Source: Sphingopyxis macrogoltabida
GTDB taxonomy: Bacteria > Pseudomonadota > Alphaproteobacteria > Sphingomonadales > Sphingomonadaceae
DNA: 12,651 bases
Assembly (NCBI GenBank): GCA_003241685.1
Contig: QFPJ01000059.1
Span: 1 to 12,651, forward strand
Reading direction: 5' to 3'
The notes beneath the pieces are model-generated. The model had not been told where the DNA came from. It did no database searches and saw only the letters and a program-made list of their open reading frames with translations. This document shows, one piece after another, positions 6,151-12,651 of the stretch. Position numbers and translations under genes: made by a program. Within the stretch, counting starts at the first letter, position 1. Each line of letters opens with the position of its first letter.

Positions 6151-9100
6151 CAGCTGTTCCACGCCAGCGCGGCCGAGTTGAGGCCGGTGGCGTTCGCCAC
6201 CACGCCCTGGCCTTGCGCGATCAGCTCTTCCAGCAGCGCGATAACCCTGGCGTTCTGGTCGTTATTCTCGTCCAGCTGCGCATTGGTGGTCGCCAGCGCC
6301 GGGTCGCTGGTGGAGGTGCTCGTGCTGCCCGAGGCGGACGCCGCGGCCTGGTTGATCTGGGCAGTGGCGCGGGCGATCTCGTTATTGGCGAGGTCAAGGA
6401 TCAGCTGGCGATCGGCCGCATATTGGCCGGTCGAGCCATAAGCCTCCTCCGACACGCTGTTGAGCTGCTGGAGCAGGCTGGCCAGCGTATCGGCCGCGCC
6501 ATCCTTGCCCGCGTCCAGGTCCGCCTTGGCCTTCTCGATTTCCTTGAGCAGCGCGTCACGCTGCTCGACGGCCGAGCCCGCGAACATCGACCCGAAGGTC
6601 ATTTCGTCGACCAGTTTCTGGAGACTCCCGACCTGCTGCTCCAGCATCTGCTCGACCAGGGCGGCGCGATCCTCGGCATTCTTCTTCTCGATCGCGACGA
6701 CATCGAACCCATATTGGGTGGCGATGCGGACGCGCTCTTTCGCCTGGGTCTCGAACGCCTTGAACTGCGACTCCAGCTCGGCGCCAAGGCCGCCCATCAG
6801 CGTCTCGATCTCCTGCACCTTGAGCGCCTCTTCCAGCGCGTCATCAAGATCGGTCGAGGATTTAAGCGCCTTCTCAACGGCCGCTGAGAGGCCGGTTACA
6901 GCACCCTGGGAAACCGCCAGCTGGATGGCATAGGCGATCGCGCCGGCCTGATCGTCGTCGAACTCGGTCGCGCCCTTGGCAACCTTGAGCGAGCCGGTGC
7001 CCGAGCGCACGCGCCAGTCACCATGGCGCTGGCCGATGGTGACATTGAACGCGCCGATCGCGCCGCCCAGCATCTCGGCAATATCCGACAGCCCGTCCTG
7101 CACCGATCCGGCCGCGCCCGCCGCCGCCTGCTTGAACGCGCTGCTGTTGCCCGAGACGGTCGCATCGTCGGTCACGCTGGTGATATTGGCCGAGCCGGTT
7201 TTCGTCTTCTTGAGCAGCCCGCCGATCGCGCCGCCCAGCAGACCGCCCGCGATCGCGCCGATCGGCCCGGCGAACTGGCCCAGCGACCCCAGCGCCGACC
7301 CCAGCAATTCCTTGCCGACCGCCCCGCCGATCGCGCCGCCCAGGGCGCCGCCCGTCTTGCTGCCGGTCAGACTGCCGGCGGCATAGCCCAGCCCTGCATT
7401 CTGGAGCGTCTTGCCGAACGACCCCTTGGACCCGAACACCTTGTCCAGCGATCCTTCCAGCGACTTGCTGACGGACTTGCCGATCGCGTCGGCGGCAACG
7501 CCCTGCGCACCGGCATTACCGCCGCCGGTCGAAGGCAGGGTAGCGCCGCCCAGCATCGCGGCGAGCGGACCGGTGCCGAACAGGGTCGCCTGGATCGCGG
7601 CGGCGGCGATCGTCTCGGCCAGGCGGCCGATCACGTCGCTGGCCTTCTGCCCGCCCGCCACGATCGCGGCGAAGGCATCGACCGCCATATTGCCCAGCTG
7701 TTCCTGGGCGCGGCGCGCTTCCTCGGTGGCGCGCTGGACTTCCTGCGCCGCCGCCTTCTCGGCCAGGGCGCCGCTGATCCGCGCCTGCGCCGCCTCCCGC
7801 TCCTCGGGCGACAGGGCCAGCAGCTGGCTGCGATAGTTGAGGAGCTCGCGCTGGACGGGATTGAGCATGCCGATCGCGGCGGTCTCGTCGCCGATCGACT
7901 GGACGATCTTGTCAATCGCGGCCGACGCATCGATCGCGGCCTGCTCCTGCGCGGCCACATCCTTGACGTCGCCCCAGTCCACTACCTTGCCGATATAGGC
8001 GGCGCTGGCCTGCGCCTTATAGTCCGACGCCTGGTCGGCGCTGATCTTGTTTTCCTTCTCCAGCCGGGCGATCCGCTCCAACTCATCGGCATAGTCCGAC
8101 GCCGCCTTGCGCGCGGGATCATAGCGGCCGACCACGCCGGCCAGGTCCGCCTGAAGCTTCTTGGTCGCCTCGGCCGCCGCGCGATCGGCTGCGCTCGCCG
8201 CACTGCGCGTGCCGGCTAGCGACTTGCCGCTGGCGCTGGCCTTCTTCTCGGCTTCGCTGACCGCTTCCAGGGCGGCAGCGCGATCGCGCTCGAGCTGAGC
8301 CCGCTCTTTTGCGTATTGGCTTTCGCTGATCTGGTTGCGTCGTCGATCGAGCCGATCCAGCCCCTGGTCGAAGGTCAGATTAGCACGAGCGCGTGGATCG
8401 GTAGCAGCTTCAACGCCACGATCGACGAAATATTGGCGACTGCTCGCGACGGCCTTGTTCGCTGCTGCAAGGGCGGCTTCAGCATTTTTCACCTCAGCCT
8501 TGAGGCGTTCCACTTCGCTCGCAGCAGCCACGAAACCTGGGTCAATTACATCACCGCGAGCCGTAATCTTGACGCTCTCACGGCGCTGCTCCGCTTCCGC
8601 CGCCGCCGTTTCCAGTAGCGCCTTGCGGGCCTTGATGGTTTCTACGGCGAGAGTGCGCTTGGACTCTGCATTCCGCAGTGTCTCCACGCGGGACGTGTAT
8701 TGTGTCTGGGCCTCCCTCTCCAACGCCTTGTTGAGCGCGTCGATCTGCTCCGTCAGCGAGGCAGCAGCCTTCTCCTCCTCGCCAAGCGCAGTCGTACCCG
8801 AGACAGCCTCAGCGACAAATCCCGACATGAAACCAATCGCGGCGGTCAGTGCGAGTGATAGCCCTCCGGTCAATACAGCTTCGGTGGTTGCCGCAGAAAC
8901 GCCCAAACCCTTTACTGCCGTAGACGCGACCGTCGCAGCCTTGCTGAGCGCACCCTGTGCGGCCGAGGACTCCAGCGCGCCCTTCGCTAGGCCGCCCAGC
9001 TGATCTTCCAGCGCGCCGGCCAGTTCCGACGATTCCTTGGTGGAACTGCCCATATTGTCGAGCGCATTGTCCAGGCCCAGTGCCTTGGCGACCGTGTCCT

Positions 9101-9455
9101 TGATCGCGCCACCCACGTCGGACAATATGTTGCCCAGGGCGCCGCCGTCGCCGGCCGCGCGCCGCGCGCTGTCCCCGACGCCGCCGATCGCCGCGTCCAG
9201 CGTGTCGGCACTGCCCGCCGCACTGGCGGCAGTCGCGGCAATATCCTCGATCGTGCCGCCAAGATCGTTGACCGATCCGGCCGCATCATTTGCACTTTGC
9301 CCGACCGCTTCGATCGCGGCGTCCATCTGGGCGGCCGGCGCCGCCGTATCCTTGGCCGTTGCGCCCAGCTTGTTGACGCTGTCGGTCAGCGAATCGACGG
9401 CGGCCTTGGCGGTCGCACTGTCGCCGGTGATGAGGAAGGATGTCTTGAACGCCAT
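6150..9455 (-). CDS. Tail tape measure protein
   Basis: This is the longest gene, 1101 residues, and it directly follows the frameshifted chaperone gene as tape measures do. It sets tail length and probably helps DNA cross the inner membrane. Residues 1-175 are Ala/Gly/Ser/Thr-rich with regularly spaced DAAIEAVG-like units. A hydrophobic segment spans about 188-218 (GGLSLALTAAIGFMSGFVAE). Long charged, Ala-rich coiled coils cover about 225-340 and 375-590. A Gly/Ala/Ile hydrophobic stretch with AIGG repeats covers about 690-748, and another coiled coil lies at about 890-1000. No peptidase or lysozyme motif is seen. By the usual 0.15 nm per residue, the tail would be about 165 nm. I chose ATG 9455 (MAFKTSFLITGDS), 7 nt after the chaperone stop. 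The in-frame ATG at 9500 lies inside that gene and its GGAG is only about 1 nt away. G+C drops at about 8310-8930. Confidence 0.93.
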   Translation of the reverse strand: MAFKTSFLITGDSATAKAAVDSLTDSVNKLGATAKDTAAPAAQMDAAIEAVGQSANDAAGSVNDLGGTIEDIAATAASAAGSADTLDAAIGGVGDSARRAAGDGGALGNILSDVGGAIKDTVAKALGLDNALDNMGSSTKESSELAGALEDQLGGLAKGALESSAAQGALSKAATVASTAVKGLGVSAATTEAVLTGGLSLALTAAIGFMSGFVAEAVSGTTALGEEEKAAASLTEQIDALNKALEREAQTQYTSRVETLRNAESKRTLAVETIKARKALLETAAAEAEQRRESVKITARGDVIDPGFVAAASEVERLKAEVKNAEAALAAANKAVASSRQYFVDRGVEAATDPRARANLTFDQGLDRLDRRRNQISESQYAKERAQLERDRAAALEAVSEAEKKASASGKSLAGTRSAASAADRAAAEATKKLQADLAGVVGRYDPARKAASDYADELERIARLEKENKISADQASDYKAQASAAYIGKVVDWGDVKDVAAQEQAAIDASAAIDKIVQSIGDETAAIGMLNPVQRELLNYRSQLLALSPEEREAAQARISGALAEKAAAQEVQRATEEARRAQEQLGNMAVDAFAAIVAGGQKASDVIGRLAETIAAAAIQATLFGTGPLAAMLGGATLPSTGGGNAGAQGVAADAIGKSVSKSLEGSLDKVFGSKGSFGKTLQNAGLGYAAGSLTGSKTGGALGGAIGGAVGKELLGSALGSLGQFAGPIGAIAGGLLGGAIGGLLKKTKTGSANITSVTDDATVSGNSSAFKQAAAGAAGSVQDGLSDIAEMLGGAIGAFNVTIGQRHGDWRVRSGTGSLKVAKGATEFDDDQAGAIAYAIQLAVSQGAVTGLSAAVEKALKSSTDLDDALEEALKVQEIETLMGGLGAELESQFKAFETQAKERVRIATQYGFDVVAIEKKNAEDRAALVEQMLEQQVGSLQKLVDEMTFGSMFAGSAVEQRDALLKEIEKAKADLDAGKDGAADTLASLLQQLNSVSEEAYGSTGQYAADRQLILDLANNEIARATAQINQAAASASGSTSTSTSDPALATTNAQLDENNDQNARVIALLEELIAQGQGVVANATGLNSAALAWNS

Positions 9456-9462
9456 CGCCGGA

Positions 9463-10145
9463 CTATCCGCGATAGCCGTTGAGCGCGGCGGCTGCGGCAT
9501 TCTCCATGACGCGCAGCCAGGTCCACTGGGCCGGCGTCAGCTTTATGCGCGCATTCTTGAGGCCCGCGCGCGCGCCGGCATAGTTCAGCCCCTGCCAGAT
9601 GATACGTCCGGACGCGGTCGCGATGCCCTGCATCTGGCTGCTGACGGACATGAAGGCGTGAACGATGGGCATATTCTGCGGCCAGACCGGAAAACCCGGC
9701 TCCTTCTCTTCCAGATCGGCGATAAGCTCGCCGGGGATTCCCCATTTTTCCGCGTCGCTCATGGCTTCGCTGAGATCGGGTCCGCCGCCACCGGCCCAGT
9801 GCCGGGCGGCGGCCTTCAGTTTCCCGCCTGCGCGCCCGCCATTGCCTGGAGATAGGTCTGCACCAGCGCCTTGCGGACGTAGACCAGGCTCAGCATGCCA
9901 TCGCGTACCTGGTCGTTGTAGGAGACCGGCTGATCGTCCTTGCCGACCAGGTCGGACATGGAGACGATGATCTTCTTGAGGAAATCGGTGGAGCCGGGGA
10001 TCGTGCCCAGCTCGTAATCGGAGACCTCGTCAGCGGGCATGACGGCAAAGGTTGCCTTGAAATCCTGGTCGGCATGGCCGCCATCGACCGGCACCTTGAC
10101 CTTGACCTTGTGCGTGAAGGTCGGACGGGGATCATAAGTGAACAT
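9463..10145 (-). CDS. Tail assembly chaperone, -1 frameshift fusion product (GT-like)
   Basis: Translation starts at ATG 10145 and runs 109 residues in frame. It then slips -1 on GGGAAAC (9825..9819) and continues from base 9819 for 118 more residues to the TAG at 9465..9463, giving 227 residues. The new frame reads LKAAARHWAGGGGPDLSEAM and is open throughout. This AA-x-x-W-A pattern is typical of the start of a T domain. The rest (MPIVHAFMSVSSQMQGIA, WTWLRVMENAAAAALNGYRG) matches DUF1799, the lambda T-like half. In lambda the G and GT proteins hold the tape measure and recruit tail tube subunits; neither stays in the virion. An internal ATG at 9762 could start a free 99-residue T, but it has no good ribosome site and would lose the conserved junction. 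Coordinates span a frameshift: 10145..9819 in frame 0, then 9819..9463. Confidence 0.87.
9784..9825 (-). promoter_or_regulatory. Programmed -1 ribosomal frameshift signal (slippery GGGAAAC plus hairpin)
   Basis: The zero-frame codons are GCG GGA AAC TGA, so the heptamer G GGA AAC fits X XXY YYZ exactly. The stop follows at once. After a 5-nt spacer (TGAAG) comes a GC-rich hairpin. The outer arm GGCCGCC (9814..9808 region; the paired six are 9813..9808) pairs with GGCGGC (9789..9784). The inner arm CCGGC (9805..9801) pairs with GCCGG (9795..9791). The loop is 5 nt (9800..9796), with a small internal bulge. Spacing and stem are as expected for a stimulatory structure. Lambda uses GGGAAAG; here the A-site codon is AAC. 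Confidence 0.9.
9816..10145 (-). CDS. Tail assembly chaperone, unshifted product (G-like)
   Basis: This 109-residue protein is made when ribosomes do not slip; its TGA directly follows the slippery site. It has the features of siphovirus tail assembly chaperones: an N-terminal beta half (THKVKVKVPVDGGHADQDFK, ATFAVMPADE) and a helical C-terminal half (QVRDGMLSLVYVRKALVQTY). It lies between tail tube and tape measure, as lambda G does. The ATG at 10145 is preceded by AGAGGA (10159..10154), 8 nt upstream, which lies at the foot of an RNA stem described separately. It should be made in excess over the fusion product, as in lambda. That ratio is expected from the family and is not shown by the sequence. 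Confidence 0.88.
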   Translation of the reverse strand: MFTYDPRPTFTHKVKVKVPVDGGHADQDFKATFAVMPADEVSDYELGTIPGSTDFLKKIIVSMSDLVGKDDQPVSYNDQVRDGMLSLVYVRKALVQTYLQAMAGAQAGN

Positions 10146-10261
10146 TGGGGGAGTCCTCTGCTGGTTGGTGACGGCGGGTTTGTCACGGCCCGCCGATCGC
10201 TGGACTCCCCAGTCGCCAGCCCGGACGCCAGCGACGGATCATCGCCCCTCTCGGGGGTTAT
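10146..10261 (-). promoter_or_regulatory. Structured non-coding gap between tail tube and chaperone genes
   Basis: In this operon of overlapping genes, this is the only gap over 20 nt between coding regions. Read as minus-strand RNA it holds, in order, three elements. The first is a CCCC-GAGA-GGGG hairpin with a GNRA loop (10256..10245), starting 5 nt after the tail tube stop. The second is GTCGC/GCGAC (10235..10212). The third is a two-tier stem with outer arms GGGGAGTCC (10210..10202) and GGACTCCCC (10156..10148), which pair perfectly over 9 bp. That outer stem encloses CGGCGGG (10195..10189) paired with CCCGCCG (10178..10172) over 7 bp. The 3' outer arm covers the GGA of the chaperone ribosome site AGAGGA. 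No T-tract follows any stem, so these are not ordinary terminators. No promoter-like hexamers are seen. Confidence 0.65.
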
Positions 10262-11218
10262 TCAGGTAATGGTGATCTTCCACTGGTCGTCCCCGCTGGC
10301 GGGCAGCGGCGTGAAGGTCAGCGGCCATTCCTCGATCTTCTGGTTTTCCTGGCTACCGGCGAACCGCGACTGCACGCATGCAGGCAAGCTGATGTTGACG
10401 GTGCGGCCTTCGATCAGGCCATGCTCCACCTCGATCGGGACGCGCGGCGCGTCGGCGATTGCCGATCCGGCGCGGGCGACCGGGTTGTAGGTGCTGACCG
10501 GAACCGCCTCGACCGTCATGGTGACCTGCTCGGCCTTGTCGACGATCAGGATACGCTCCTGGTTGAACAGCATGCGCGGCTGGACCTCGCAGCCCAGCGT
10601 CAGCTGGAAGTCGCGACCGACGAACGGGATGCTGTCGATCGTGTAGACCGGCGTCGTCGCCTTGCTCGCAACCTGCGGCTTCTGCCACTTGCTCACATCG
10701 ACGGTCGGGCGCACCACCACGGTTGGCACGGTGAACAGGCCAGTGACGGTGACGCGGCAAACGGGAATCCCCGCCGCGTTGATCGTGATTTGCCCCGTCG
10801 CCCGCGCGCCCAGCATGACATAGCAGTTGGGGCCGATCCAGAAGCTGACCGAAACGCTCTCGTGGCTTTCCGTCACAGGCGTATATTCGACCTTATCGCC
10901 AGCCGTGATGACCTCGGCCACGCCACAGGCGCGGATCAGCGGCGACCAGGCCGGCGCGACGCCCGGCTGGCCACTGCCCACCAATTCGAAATCGCCCGTC
11001 AGAACCGAATAAAGGCCCACCGGCATGCTTTCCTGGGCGCCCATATAAGGCGTCTCCAGATTGCGGTTTACGTCTTGGCCTTCCATCGGCTGAAGCTGGA
11101 CGTTGGTCAGCAACATCGAGTTGGCCGCGCCGGTCGGCAGGGCGTCGATGCCATAGGCGTTGAGCGGCTCAGCCTTGACCAGGATGATCTTGCTTTTCCA
11201 TTTGATCGGGTCGGCCAT
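10262..11218 (-). CDS. Major tail tube protein
   Basis: This 318-residue, beta-rich protein matches siphovirus tail tube proteins of the B3/D3112-like type in length, position and pattern. The N-terminus (KWKSKIILVKAEPLNAYG, PTGAANSMLLTNVQLQPMEG) is followed by the insertion-loop region (ETPYMGAQESMPVGLYSVLT). Next come GDFELVGSG and APAWSPLIRACGVAE, a recognisable tube segment. The C-terminal half (TIDSIPFVGRDFQLTLGCEV, QVTMTVEAVPVSTYNP, RTVNISLPACVQSRFAG) holds the second beta domain. It polymerises into the hollow tube around the tape measure. The ATG at 11218 directly abuts the upstream TAA and has AGGAGG (11229..11224) 5 nt before it, so translation should be strong, as expected for the most abundant tail protein. 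The next gene is separated by 116 nt of structured sequence. Confidence 0.88.
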   Translation of the reverse strand: MADPIKWKSKIILVKAEPLNAYGIDALPTGAANSMLLTNVQLQPMEGQDVNRNLETPYMGAQESMPVGLYSVLTGDFELVGSGQPGVAPAWSPLIRACGVAEVITAGDKVEYTPVTESHESVSVSFWIGPNCYVMLGARATGQITINAAGIPVCRVTVTGLFTVPTVVVRPTVDVSKWQKPQVASKATTPVYTIDSIPFVGRDFQLTLGCEVQPRMLFNQERILIVDKAEQVTMTVEAVPVSTYNPVARAGSAIADAPRVPIEVEHGLIEGRTVNISLPACVQSRFAGSQENQKIEEWPLTFTPLPASGDDQWKITIT

Positions 11219-11422
11219 TTACGCCTCCTGATTGCGAGTGAGAGTGCCGTCCGACTGACGGATGAAGCTGCCGCCGCACAGCGGGCGCTCGATCCCGTCC
11301 GCGTCGGCGCTGACGATCGGATCGGGAATTTGTGCGGCGTCCGGCGCCACGGTCAGCGCCTGGCCGGGCGAGCCGGCCTCGCCATTCTGGGCATCCGCCC
11401 CGGAAACCTTCTTCGAAGCCAT
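11219..11422 (-). CDS. Small phage protein of unknown function upstream of tail tube
   Basis: This 67-residue protein is acidic and Ala/Pro-rich, with a C-terminal GGSFIRQSDGTLTRN stretch. Comparable small proteins ending in a GGxxxR-x(2,3)-G-x-L pattern occur, as far as I recall, beside tail tube genes of Mu-like siphophages, but I cannot name the family. I chose the ATG at 11422, with GAGG 8 nt upstream. A TTG at 11440 in the same frame gives 73 residues and a TTGA overlap with the upstream stop, but its ribosome site is poor. The stop directly abuts the tail tube ATG. The middle part is low in complexity and may be disordered. A joining or chaperone role is only a guess. Confidence 0.62.
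   Translation of the reverse strand: MASKKVSGADAQNGEAGSPGQALTVAPDAAQIPDPIVSADADGIERPLCGGSFIRQSDGTLTRNQEA
11224..11229 (-). promoter_or_regulatory. Strong ribosome binding site of the tail tube gene
   Basis: AGGAGG lies 5 nt before the ATG at 11218, inside the last codons of the upstream small gene. It is among the best sites in the window and fits a highly translated structural gene. Confidence 0.75.
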
Positions 11423-11436
11423 GTTCAAAACCTCGC

Positions 11437-11880
11437 TCAAAACCTGATTTGATCATCCAGACCGAAGTCGATCTGGTAGGTGAGAAGCCCGCCCGACAGG
11501 CTGATCAGCTCGCCGCGCAACAGGCGGAATTCGCCAACCGTCTCGCCTTCGAGCCAGTCCGACTGCGGCGCCCAGCCGACGATCGCGCGGATCACCGCGT
11601 TGCGCAGCGGCGTCAGCTGGTCGGCCATCTTGCCGCCCGTCACGTCGCCGGCCGCGCGCAGGAACAGGACGATGCCCAGCGTCTCGGCGATGCCCTGGAC
11701 GTAGAAGCCGGACATCGCGGTGACCGATCCGCCGCGCAGTCCCAGCGGCAGCACGAACGCGGCCGGACAAACCTGCGGCGCCATGTTGCGGGCCATCAGT
11801 TCGCTCAGGCTCGCGCCTGGCTGGATGCGTCCGGCAAGGTCGGAAACGGCCGCCAGGCGCGCCTTGACCTCGTCAAACAT
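11437..11880 (-). CDS. Tail terminator protein (Mu gp37-type / DUF1834-like position)
   Basis: The 147-residue protein has the pattern of phage tail terminators: an N-terminal helix (MFDEVKARLAAV), a LSELMARN segment, AAFVLPLGLRGG near 40-51, VQGIAETLGIVLFLRAAGD near 61-79, helix LTPLRNAVIRAIVGW near 89-103, and a C-terminal FRLLRGELISLSGGLLTYQI strand region. Terminators form a ring on the last tube layer, stop tube growth and contact the head connector. The ATG at 11880 shares one base with the upstream TGA. The family call is from pattern memory of this terminator type in Mu-like siphophages. Its position after a DUF1320 gene and before the tail tube agrees. Confidence 0.82.
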   Translation of the reverse strand: MFDEVKARLAAVSDLAGRIQPGASLSELMARNMAPQVCPAAFVLPLGLRGGSVTAMSGFYVQGIAETLGIVLFLRAAGDVTGGKMADQLTPLRNAVIRAIVGWAPQSDWLEGETVGEFRLLRGELISLSGGLLTYQIDFGLDDQIRF

Positions 11881-12308
11881 CAGATGAACCCGCGCAGGCT
11901 TTCGGGCGTCAGCGGCCGTTCACGGTCGATGAACTGCACGCCCTCCGCGCCCGAGGAGGCCGGCTCGATCCCAGCCGCATCCAGCTTGACCGTGCCGTCC
12001 GCAATGTCGCGCAGCGTGCGAAGGGCCAGTTCATAGTCCTTCACGATCTTGTCGTTGGGCGAGTAGCGGTGAAGCTTGTAGATCGCGATCGCCAAAGCGA
12101 GGTCGGTCACTTCCTCGGGCACGGGGCTGAGCGGCAGGCGATAGCGCACCCCGACACGGCCATTGATAACCGCGTCGGTGTTCGCCAGTTCCTGGTCGAC
12201 CAGGGCCGTGTCGATCTGCCCGGTAGGCACTTCGGCCCGATCGGTCAGTTCAACCAGCAGCCCCACGCCGAACCGCTTTTCCAGCATGGCCTGAGTAGCG
12301 TAGGTCAT
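11880..12308 (-). CDS. DUF1320 family head-completion protein (Mu gp36-like)
   Basis: This 142-residue protein has the DUF1320 signature: Y-A-T then LEKRFG (residues 3-14), LVELTDR (18-24), then DAVINGRVGVRYRLPLSPVP (45-64) and LALAIAIYKLH (70-80). These correspond to the family's Y-x-x-x-x-x-L-x-x-RFG, the I-x-G/N-x-x-x-x-RY-x-LPL core and the following helix. In Mu-like phages it sits between gp35 and the tail terminator and probably helps join head to tail. The ATG at 12308 overlaps the upstream stop as ATGA, and the gene ends overlapping the next ATG. The C-terminal 40 residues (IEPASSGAEGVQFIDRERPL) are polar and probably extended. Confidence 0.87.
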   Translation of the reverse strand: MTYATQAMLEKRFGVGLLVELTDRAEVPTGQIDTALVDQELANTDAVINGRVGVRYRLPLSPVPEEVTDLALAIAIYKLHRYSPNDKIVKDYELALRTLRDIADGTVKLDAAGIEPASSGAEGVQFIDRERPLTPESLRGFI

Positions 12309-12559
12309 TCGGCGTCTTCCGCCTCTTCGACCTCGGGCAAGCGCACCACGGACCAGCTCAGCAGCGCGTCGCCGTCGATCGAACGCAATTCATCCTCGCC
12401 CAGGTTGATGAGCGGCAGGACCTGCGCTTCCAGGCCGAAGTTGCGGCCAGCGCGCCAGCGACCCTGGCGAGGCCCGACGACACGAAAGCCGATCGAGGCA
12501 ACCACCTCAGCGGGCGCGCTTTCGGCCAATTCGAGCAGCGTGTCGATCGACGTGGTCAC
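12305..12559 (-). CDS. HI1506-related protein (Mu gp35-like)
   Basis: It encodes 84 residues from a GTG at 12559. AGGAGG (12573..12568) stands 8 nt before that GTG, which decides the start. The core GFRVVGPRQGRWRAGRNFG, then VLPLINLGEDELRSIDGD and LLSWSVVRLPE, matches the compact HI1506/Mu gp35 pattern: F/Y-R-R-A-G-x-x-F/W followed by a short strand, L-x-x-L-x-x-D-x-x-L. The gene precedes a DUF1320 gene, as in Mu. An ATG at 12589 gives 94 residues but lacks a ribosome site, and the frame is open to the right edge, so a longer form cannot be excluded. The function of this small protein is not established; it is likely a head or connector accessory protein. Confidence 0.75.
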   Translation of the reverse strand: MTTSIDTLLELAESAPAEVVASIGFRVVGPRQGRWRAGRNFGLEAQVLPLINLGEDELRSIDGDALLSWSVVRLPEVEEAEDAE

Positions 12560-12651
12560 GGGAATGACCTCCTGCGTAAGCGCAGTCATGATCGTGCCGG
12601 CGCCTGCGAGAACACCATCGGCGATTGCCTGCGATATAGCCTTGCCGATGA
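12560..12651 (-). other. Right-edge stretch upstream of the gp35-like gene
   Basis: These 92 nt are probably the 3' end of the preceding head gene plus the AGGAGG site. One minus-strand frame ends at TGA 12588..12586. A second frame is the open extension of the gp35-like frame (starting IGKAISQAIADGVLAGAG). A third frame is also open across the stretch. The piece is too short to decide which is coding. Confidence 0.35.

Noticed and set aside
4420..6441. 673-codon plus-strand open frame opposite the hub-like gene
   Set aside because: Its product is rich in Arg, Gly, His and Ala with no domain pattern. It is the expected antisense shadow of a GC-rich gene, and the minus-strand frame has coupled ends and hub-like motifs.
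7230..7400. High density of GCGATCG-type words in the tape measure, possibly a DNA-level signal
   Set aside because: The words arise from AIGG/GAIGG codons in a Gly/Ala/Ile-rich hydrophobic stretch and from common Ile-Ala codon pairs, so protein composition explains them.
7023..8219. 398-codon plus-strand open frame opposite the tape measure
   Set aside because: It is Arg/Ala/Asp/Leu-rich shadow sequence with no plausible ribosome site or neighbours on that strand. The minus strand clearly encodes the tape measure.
9463..9762. Independent 99-residue gene for the T-like domain starting at ATG 9762
   Set aside because: The frame is open further upstream to the slippery site, the junction residues look conserved, and no good ribosome site precedes the ATG. 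It is better explained as the tail of the frameshift product.
10245..10256. Rho-independent terminator after the tail tube gene
   Set aside because: The CCCC-GAGA-GGGG hairpin has only 4 base pairs and no T-tract follows it on the minus strand.
11169..11456. 95-codon minus-strand frame overlapping the small gene and tail tube start
   Set aside because: It is out of frame with both strongly supported neighbours, Arg/Gly-rich, and lacks a ribosome site; it looks like a shadow frame.

Overview
The window is a piece of a tailed-phage or prophage late operon. Every gene I can support lies on the minus strand, so transcription runs from the right edge to the left edge. The order is that of a siphovirus tail module: head-completion and tail-terminator genes, tail tube, tail assembly chaperones, tape measure, tail tip, then host-recognition proteins. 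The DNA is GC-rich, and the coding style (GATCGC-rich Ile/Ala codons, Ala/Gly-rich proteins) fits an alphaproteobacterial host, most likely a sphingomonad. That host call is inference from style, because no host gene or attachment site is present.

Right part (12651 to 11219). Three genes resemble the Mu gp35 (HI1506), gp36 (DUF1320) and gp37-type tail-terminator families, followed by a small unknown protein. Mu-like head-completion genes joined to a non-contractile tail recall transposable siphophages of the B3/D3112 kind. No sheath gene is visible.

Middle (11218 to 6150). A 318-residue tail tube gene is followed by a 116-nt non-coding gap full of inverted repeats. Next come the lambda G/GT-type chaperone genes, joined by a programmed -1 frameshift: slippery GGGAAAC, an immediate TGA, then a GC-rich hairpin. 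The 1101-residue tape measure protein follows.

Left part (6150 to 1). The tail tip is not the lambda L/K/I set. It has a 592-residue hub-like protein with a C-terminal extension, two small unknown proteins, and a 289-residue distal-tail-like protein with a short C-terminal repeat. Then come a 695-residue protein with an SGNH/GDSL esterase domain and the first 236 residues of a pectate-lyase-like tailspike that runs off the left edge. The last two probably bind and trim the host surface polysaccharide.

Nearly all junctions are overlaps of 1 to 4 nt or gaps of under 20 nt, so the genes are probably translationally coupled. The one clear break is the structured gap between tail tube and chaperone. 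I see no plus-strand gene, tRNA, CRISPR array, insertion sequence, clear promoter or intrinsic terminator. The long plus-strand open frames are shadows of the minus-strand genes.
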